A stretch of DNA of 9,249 nt from Flavobacterium sp. UBA807. GTDB taxonomy: Bacteria > Bacteroidota > Bacteroidia > Flavobacteriales > Flavobacteriaceae. Position numbers and translations under genes: made by a program. A model generated the notes under the pieces. It was not told where the DNA came from. It did not search any database and was given only the letters and a program-made list of their open reading frames with translations. Positions 6,284 to 9,249 of the stretch are shown here, piece by piece (position 1 is the first letter of the stretch; every line of letters begins with the position of its first letter). The stretch is from the NCBI GenBank assembly GCA_002296885.1, contig DBIH01000274.1, forward strand, positions 1 to 9,249, written 5' to 3'.

Positions 6284-7861
6284 ATGAAAGAGGCAAGAAG
6301 TTATGGCATTTTAACGGTAATTTTTGTTTTGATTATTTCCTTGTCCAGCTCGTTTTGCGATAAGAAAAAGGATATTGCATTACAACCTAAAAAAAAGACA
6401 AAGAGCTATGAAGTGTCCTTTGACAGTACTTTAGTTTCTACTTTCTATGCTAAGTATCCAAAATTGATTTTATACAAAAAACAGGTTGTTTCGCTTTACC
6501 AAAAAAACAATTATAATTTTATATGGTATGATAAAAAAGGAAGAAAGGAAATAGCAGATGTAATCTACAATAAAATCAATAATTTATACCAGGAAGGCAT
6601 TCAGGCAAAACTGCCTTATAAAGAAACGCTCGACGGTTTGCTTCCCAAAACAGCCGTTAAACCTGATGTGGATACCGAATTGTTTTTGTCTAATTATTAT
6701 TTTTTCTATGTAAATAAAGCGGTTCAGGGAATTGACAGTACCAAAATAAAAGAACTCGAATGGTACCTGCCCAGAAAAAAACAATCTTATGTTGGTTACT
6801 TAGACTCGTTGTTGGTTGACCCGAAATTGATTGATAAACCGGAACAGCAGATCCCACAATACTATAAACTCAAAGCAGTATTGCAGAAATACCGTGACAT
6901 AGAACAAAAAGGAGGCTGGGATTCGATAAAAGTTCCGACAGATTTTGTACAGATTAAACCGGGTGACAGTTCGGAAGTGGTTGCAAAAATCAGGAAACGA
7001 TTATTTTTGACCGGTGACATCGCCGAAGATTCCGGCAGGCAGTTGTATGGTTATGCGCTCCAACAGGCAGTCTTGAAATTTAAGAAAAGAATGGGTCTGA
7101 CTCAGGACAAAACCATCCTTCCAAAACACATTGACGAAATGAACGTTCCGGTCAGCGAGCGTATAAAAACAATCATTGTCAATATGGAGCGCTGCCGATG
7201 GATTCCTACCGATATCGGAAAAGCCAAAGAGTTTATCTTCGTAAATATTCCTTCCTATAAACTAAGGTATTTCAGGGATGGAAAAGAGATTTTGAATTGC
7301 AATGTCGTGGTCGGAAGCACGATGAATAAGACGGTAATTTTTAGCGGAATGATGAGTTCTATTGTGTTCAGCCCGTATTGGAATGTGACGCCGACCATCA
7401 TCAAGACCGAAATCCTTCCGGAGATGAAAAAAGACAAAAACTATCTAACAAAACACAATATGGAATGGAATAATGGCGCTGTAAGACAAAAGCCCGGAAA
7501 GTCTAATTCTTTGGGACTGGTTAAGTTTTTATTCCCAAACAACAATAATATTTACCTGCACGATACACCTGCGAAAAGTTTGTTCAGTTCTGAGAAGCGT
7601 GCCTTTAGCCATGGCTGTATCCGTGTTGAGAAACCAAAAGAATTAGCTAATTTGATTCTGGAAAACGATCCGAACTGGACACCTGAAAAAATAGACAAAG
7701 CCATGCACAAAAATAAGGAAAACTGGTATGTATTAAAAGAGAAAATCCCGGTTTATATAGGATATTTTACTGCTTTAGTTGATGAGGACGGTAACATAAA
7801 TTTCTATAAAGATGTTTATGGTAAAGATCCGCAATTAGCATCCATGCTGGTTGAAGAGTAA
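6284..7861 (+). CDS. L,D-transpeptidase, YcbB type, with peptidoglycan-binding domain
   Basis: Predicted to form 3-3 cross-links in periplasmic peptidoglycan with a catalytic cysteine. The 525-residue protein has an N-terminal membrane segment or signal at about 8-25. It ends in SSSFC followed by DKKKD, which resembles a lipobox but has Phe at -1. A helical scaffold region (about 50-215) follows, then a PG_binding_1-like domain at about 222-285 and the YkuD catalytic domain at about 315-460. Typical YcbB sequence is present: NIPSYKLRYFRDGK (321-334), FSGMMSSIVFSPYWNVTPTI (353-372) and LHDTP with H426. The catalytic SHGCIRV has H443 and C445, with 15 residues between H426 and the SHGC motif, as in the family. 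No key residue is missing. In diderms these enzymes reinforce the wall and the envelope. The gene is probably transcribed alone and ends exactly where the opposing gene ends. Confidence 0.93.
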   Translation: MKEARSYGILTVIFVLIISLSSSFCDKKKDIALQPKKKTKSYEVSFDSTLVSTFYAKYPKLILYKKQVVSLYQKNNYNFIWYDKKGRKEIADVIYNKINNLYQEGIQAKLPYKETLDGLLPKTAVKPDVDTELFLSNYYFFYVNKAVQGIDSTKIKELEWYLPRKKQSYVGYLDSLLVDPKLIDKPEQQIPQYYKLKAVLQKYRDIEQKGGWDSIKVPTDFVQIKPGDSSEVVAKIRKRLFLTGDIAEDSGRQLYGYALQQAVLKFKKRMGLTQDKTILPKHIDEMNVPVSERIKTIIVNMERCRWIPTDIGKAKEFIFVNIPSYKLRYFRDGKEILNCNVVVGSTMNKTVIFSGMMSSIVFSPYWNVTPTIIKTEILPEMKKDKNYLTKHNMEWNNGAVRQKPGKSNSLGLVKFLFPNNNNIYLHDTPAKSLFSSEKRAFSHGCIRVEKPKELANLILENDPNWTPEKIDKAMHKNKENWYVLKEKIPVYIGYFTALVDEDGNINFYKDVYGKDPQLASMLVEE

Positions 7862-8800
7862 TTACTTTTTGACAGCCTTCTCCAAATCCTTAAGGTCACT
7901 TGGTTTAAAGTTGGAAGATGAACTTGCATAATCCGAATAAATTATTTCTCCCGTTTTTGAATTGGTTACGGTAATGAATTTTTCGGTCGTGGTTTTGATA
8001 AGCAAAAGATAATAAACAGGTGTAGCACTGTTGAGTATTTTGTCATTAAGCGCTTCGGGTGAAATTAATTTGCAATTCAGGCTTAACCCTTCAAAGACTT
8101 CTTTTGCTTCATACTGTTTGCTTTCATCATCTGAATTTTTAACAAATTTTATCATGACATATTCAGGGATGTAAAGTGTTTCAGAGCTTAGCTTTTGAAG
8201 TTCCAGGGCGTTATAAAATGCAGCTTTTGTTGATCGGGCTTCACCTTTATTAAGCAGTATTGTCAGTTGTTGAACATAATTTCCAACAACGCCCGCATTC
8301 CAGTTTTTAAGATGCCCGCTGGCATCATAATCCATTTTGTAAATCGTTGTTGGATTGTCCTGTGTTATATAATCAGGGAAAAGTTCTACTGTTGCAATCG
8401 ATATTTTTTCTTCCTGGTTAAAGTGCTTTCTCTTTTTTGGATCGTACACAAAACTACCATCGGTGGTCCAGAGTTCAAGATAAAAATGTGTTACAGTATT
8501 TGCGCCACTTGTAGAAGTTGTCATGTTTGCGGTAATAGTAACGAAGCTATTATTGGGTGCGATGTTTTTCTCCACATCGGAATATTTGATGCATTCCACT
8601 TTACTGAATGTCCAGTTCTTTTTTATGGCGTCAACATAGGCAGCGGCTTTTGGTGATGCCGGGTCTTTCATTGCAAAAAAAGTAGTACCGGTTTTTATTT
8701 TGGCGATTTCGGCAATGTTGGTAATAGCTATCTGGCTGTGAATTTTTATCGGGAGACAAACAAAAACCAGAAGTTGTAAAAGTGCCGTTTTAAGTTTCAT
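7862..8800 (-). CDS. Secreted protein of unknown function with two similar halves
   Basis: The 312-residue protein has a signal peptide of about 22 residues, MKLKTALLQLLVFVCL followed by a polar HSQ region, so it is exported. I do not recognise the family. Two regions look alike: about 40-90 (TFFAMKDP, a helix to KKNW, VECIKYSDVEKNI, FVTI) and about 209-268 (YVMIKFVK, a helix to FEGLS, LNCKLISPEALNDKI, YYLLL). Each reads strand, helix, strand with Cys-Lys, loop, strand, which suggests a duplicated alpha/beta domain. Lysines end the protein. Its stop codon directly follows that of the transpeptidase on the other strand (TAATTA at 7859-7864), and no terminator hairpin lies between. A -7 element sits 26 bp upstream of the ATG. 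Confidence 0.85.
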   Translation of the reverse strand: MKLKTALLQLLVFVCLPIKIHSQIAITNIAEIAKIKTGTTFFAMKDPASPKAAAYVDAIKKNWTFSKVECIKYSDVEKNIAPNNSFVTITANMTTSTSGANTVTHFYLELWTTDGSFVYDPKKRKHFNQEEKISIATVELFPDYITQDNPTTIYKMDYDASGHLKNWNAGVVGNYVQQLTILLNKGEARSTKAAFYNALELQKLSSETLYIPEYVMIKFVKNSDDESKQYEAKEVFEGLSLNCKLISPEALNDKILNSATPVYYLLLIKTTTEKFITVTNSKTGEIIYSDYASSSSNFKPSDLKDLEKAVKK

Positions 8801-8826
8801 TTTATAGAAGTTTTGGTTTTACATTT

Positions 8827-8834
8827 CAAACTTA
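8827..8834 (-). promoter_or_regulatory. Bacteroidota -7 element for the 7862-8800 gene
   Basis: Minus-strand TAAGTTTG is a full TAnnTTTG match, giving a leader of about 20 nt to the ATG at 8800. It starts 6 bp beyond the terminator of the upstream peptidase gene. Its -33 region must therefore overlap the hairpin DNA, where no clear TTTG is seen. Confidence 0.55.
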
Positions 8835-8840
8835 AATAAA

Positions 8841-8868
8841 AAAAGCCCTACACTAATGTAGGGCTTTT
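8841..8868 (-). terminator. Intrinsic terminator of the M13 peptidase gene
   Basis: AAAAGCCCTACA (8841-8852) pairs perfectly with TGTAGGGCTTTT (8857-8868) around the 4-nt loop CTAA, a 12-bp stem. On the minus strand it is followed by a run of T residues, and it lies 18 bp after the peptidase stop codon. The plus-strand side is also T-rich, but no plus-strand gene needs it. Confidence 0.9.
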
Positions 8869-8886
8869 ATTTTTATTTTCGGATAA

Positions 8887-9249
8887 TTACCAAATCTTCA
8901 CACGTTTTTCAGGAGCAAGGTATAAGGAATCTGTTGGTTTGATTTTAAATGCTTCGTAGAATTCAGGTACGTTTCTCACGACACCGTTAATTCTGAATTT
9001 AGCCGGTGAATGTGGGTCGCCTGCAATCTGACTGCGAATGGCTTCCTCACGAGCTATTTCACCCCAAACCTGTCCCCATCCTAAGAAGAAACGCTGCATG
9101 CCTGTGAAGCCGTCCATAACCGGAGCTTCTTTTCCGCCTAAACTTTCCTTGTAAGCCTTAATTGCAATACTTAATCCGCCAAGGTCACCAATGTTTTCTC
9201 CCAATGTAAATTCTCCGTTTACATTCAAATCAGGGAATGCTTTAAAGCT
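8887..9249 (-). CDS. M13 (neprilysin/PepO-type) zinc metallopeptidase, C-terminal fragment
   Basis: These 120 residues are the end of a zinc endopeptidase whose family normally has about 650-700 residues. The start and the HExxH zinc motif lie beyond the right edge. GENIGDLGG contains the glutamate that supplies the third zinc ligand in the conserved GENxAD motif, with Gly in place of the usual Ala. The typical C-terminal signature follows: DPHSPAKFRINGVVRNVPEF, then a short stretch to LYLAPEKRVKIW, with the invariant Trp as the last residue. In Bacteroidota these are usually exported or lipid-anchored and cleave peptides outside the cytoplasm, but the fragment cannot show that. A TTG codon at 9226-9228 could be mistaken for a start, but the frame and family homology run through it to the window edge. 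A terminator follows. Confidence 0.93.
   Translation of the reverse strand, partial: SFKAFPDLNVNGEFTLGENIGDLGGLSIAIKAYKESLGGKEAPVMDGFTGMQRFFLGWGQVWGEIAREEAIRSQIAGDPHSPAKFRINGVVRNVPEFYEAFKIKPTDSLYLAPEKRVKIW

Noticed and set aside
6584..7437. Minus-strand ORFs opposite the L,D-transpeptidase gene
   Set aside because: They are antisense shadows of a full-length enzyme gene with catalytic residues intact.
8267..8656. Plus-strand 129-codon ORF opposite the secreted unknown protein
   Set aside because: The Cys-, Ile- and Phe-rich composition is typical of an antisense frame, and the opposing ORF has a signal peptide, promoter and full length.
9226..9228. TTG as a start codon for a 113-residue protein
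   Set aside because: The frame stays open to the window edge and the M13 peptidase homology continues through it, so this is an internal codon of a truncated gene.
1..9249. Mobile element, CRISPR array, tRNA or defence system
   Set aside because: No transposase, terminal repeats, spaced direct repeats, tRNA fold or nuclease/toxin domains were seen on either strand; the genes are chromosomal and intact apart from edge truncation.

Overview
The window looks like chromosomal DNA of a Flavobacteriaceae member, most likely Flavobacterium or a close relative. The evidence is AT-rich intergenic DNA, Bacteroidota-type TAnnTTTG -7 elements, starts without Shine-Dalgarno sequences but with A-rich leaders, Bacteroidota-style lipoproteins, and an SDR-type L-threonine dehydrogenase of the 312-residue Flavobacterium kind. 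No mobile element, tRNA, rRNA or CRISPR array was seen. Both ends cut through genes.

Layout. 1-3139 (minus): a helical lipoprotein gene followed after 5 bp by mfd (transcription-repair coupling factor), whose last quarter or so lies off the left edge. 3297-4235 (plus): tdh, with its own promoter and a short in-frame leader ORF that abuts its ATG. 4235-4268: a hairpin that can terminate from both sides. 4289-5319 (minus): a two-gene operon encoding a one-TM protein with a ferredoxin-like, HMA-type domain and a Cys-Pro motif, then a lipoprotein that I read as a divergent group I truncated globin. 5508-5621 (minus): a 35-37 residue single-TM peptide gene with its own terminator. 5688-6191 (minus): a secreted NTF2/SnoaL-like protein, divergent from 6284-7861 (plus), a YcbB-type L,D-transpeptidase. 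7862-8800 (minus): a secreted protein of unknown function that meets the transpeptidase gene stop-to-stop. 8887-9249 (minus): the C-terminal end of an M13 metallopeptidase.

The most interesting part is 4289-5671. The globin-lipoprotein operon and the tiny membrane-peptide gene are each preceded, 23-25 bp before the start, by nearly the same 25-bp box (22 of 25 identical). On the coding strand it reads AAACC, 16 bp, CGTA. That arrangement resembles an extracytoplasmic-function sigma promoter and differs from the housekeeping -7 elements elsewhere in the window. I infer a small co-regulated envelope group: a possibly surface-exposed globin-like lipoprotein, an inner-membrane Cys-Pro partner and a membrane micropeptide. 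Its function is not known to me. The remaining genes are ordinary: DNA repair, threonine catabolism, peptidoglycan cross-linking and secreted peptidase functions.
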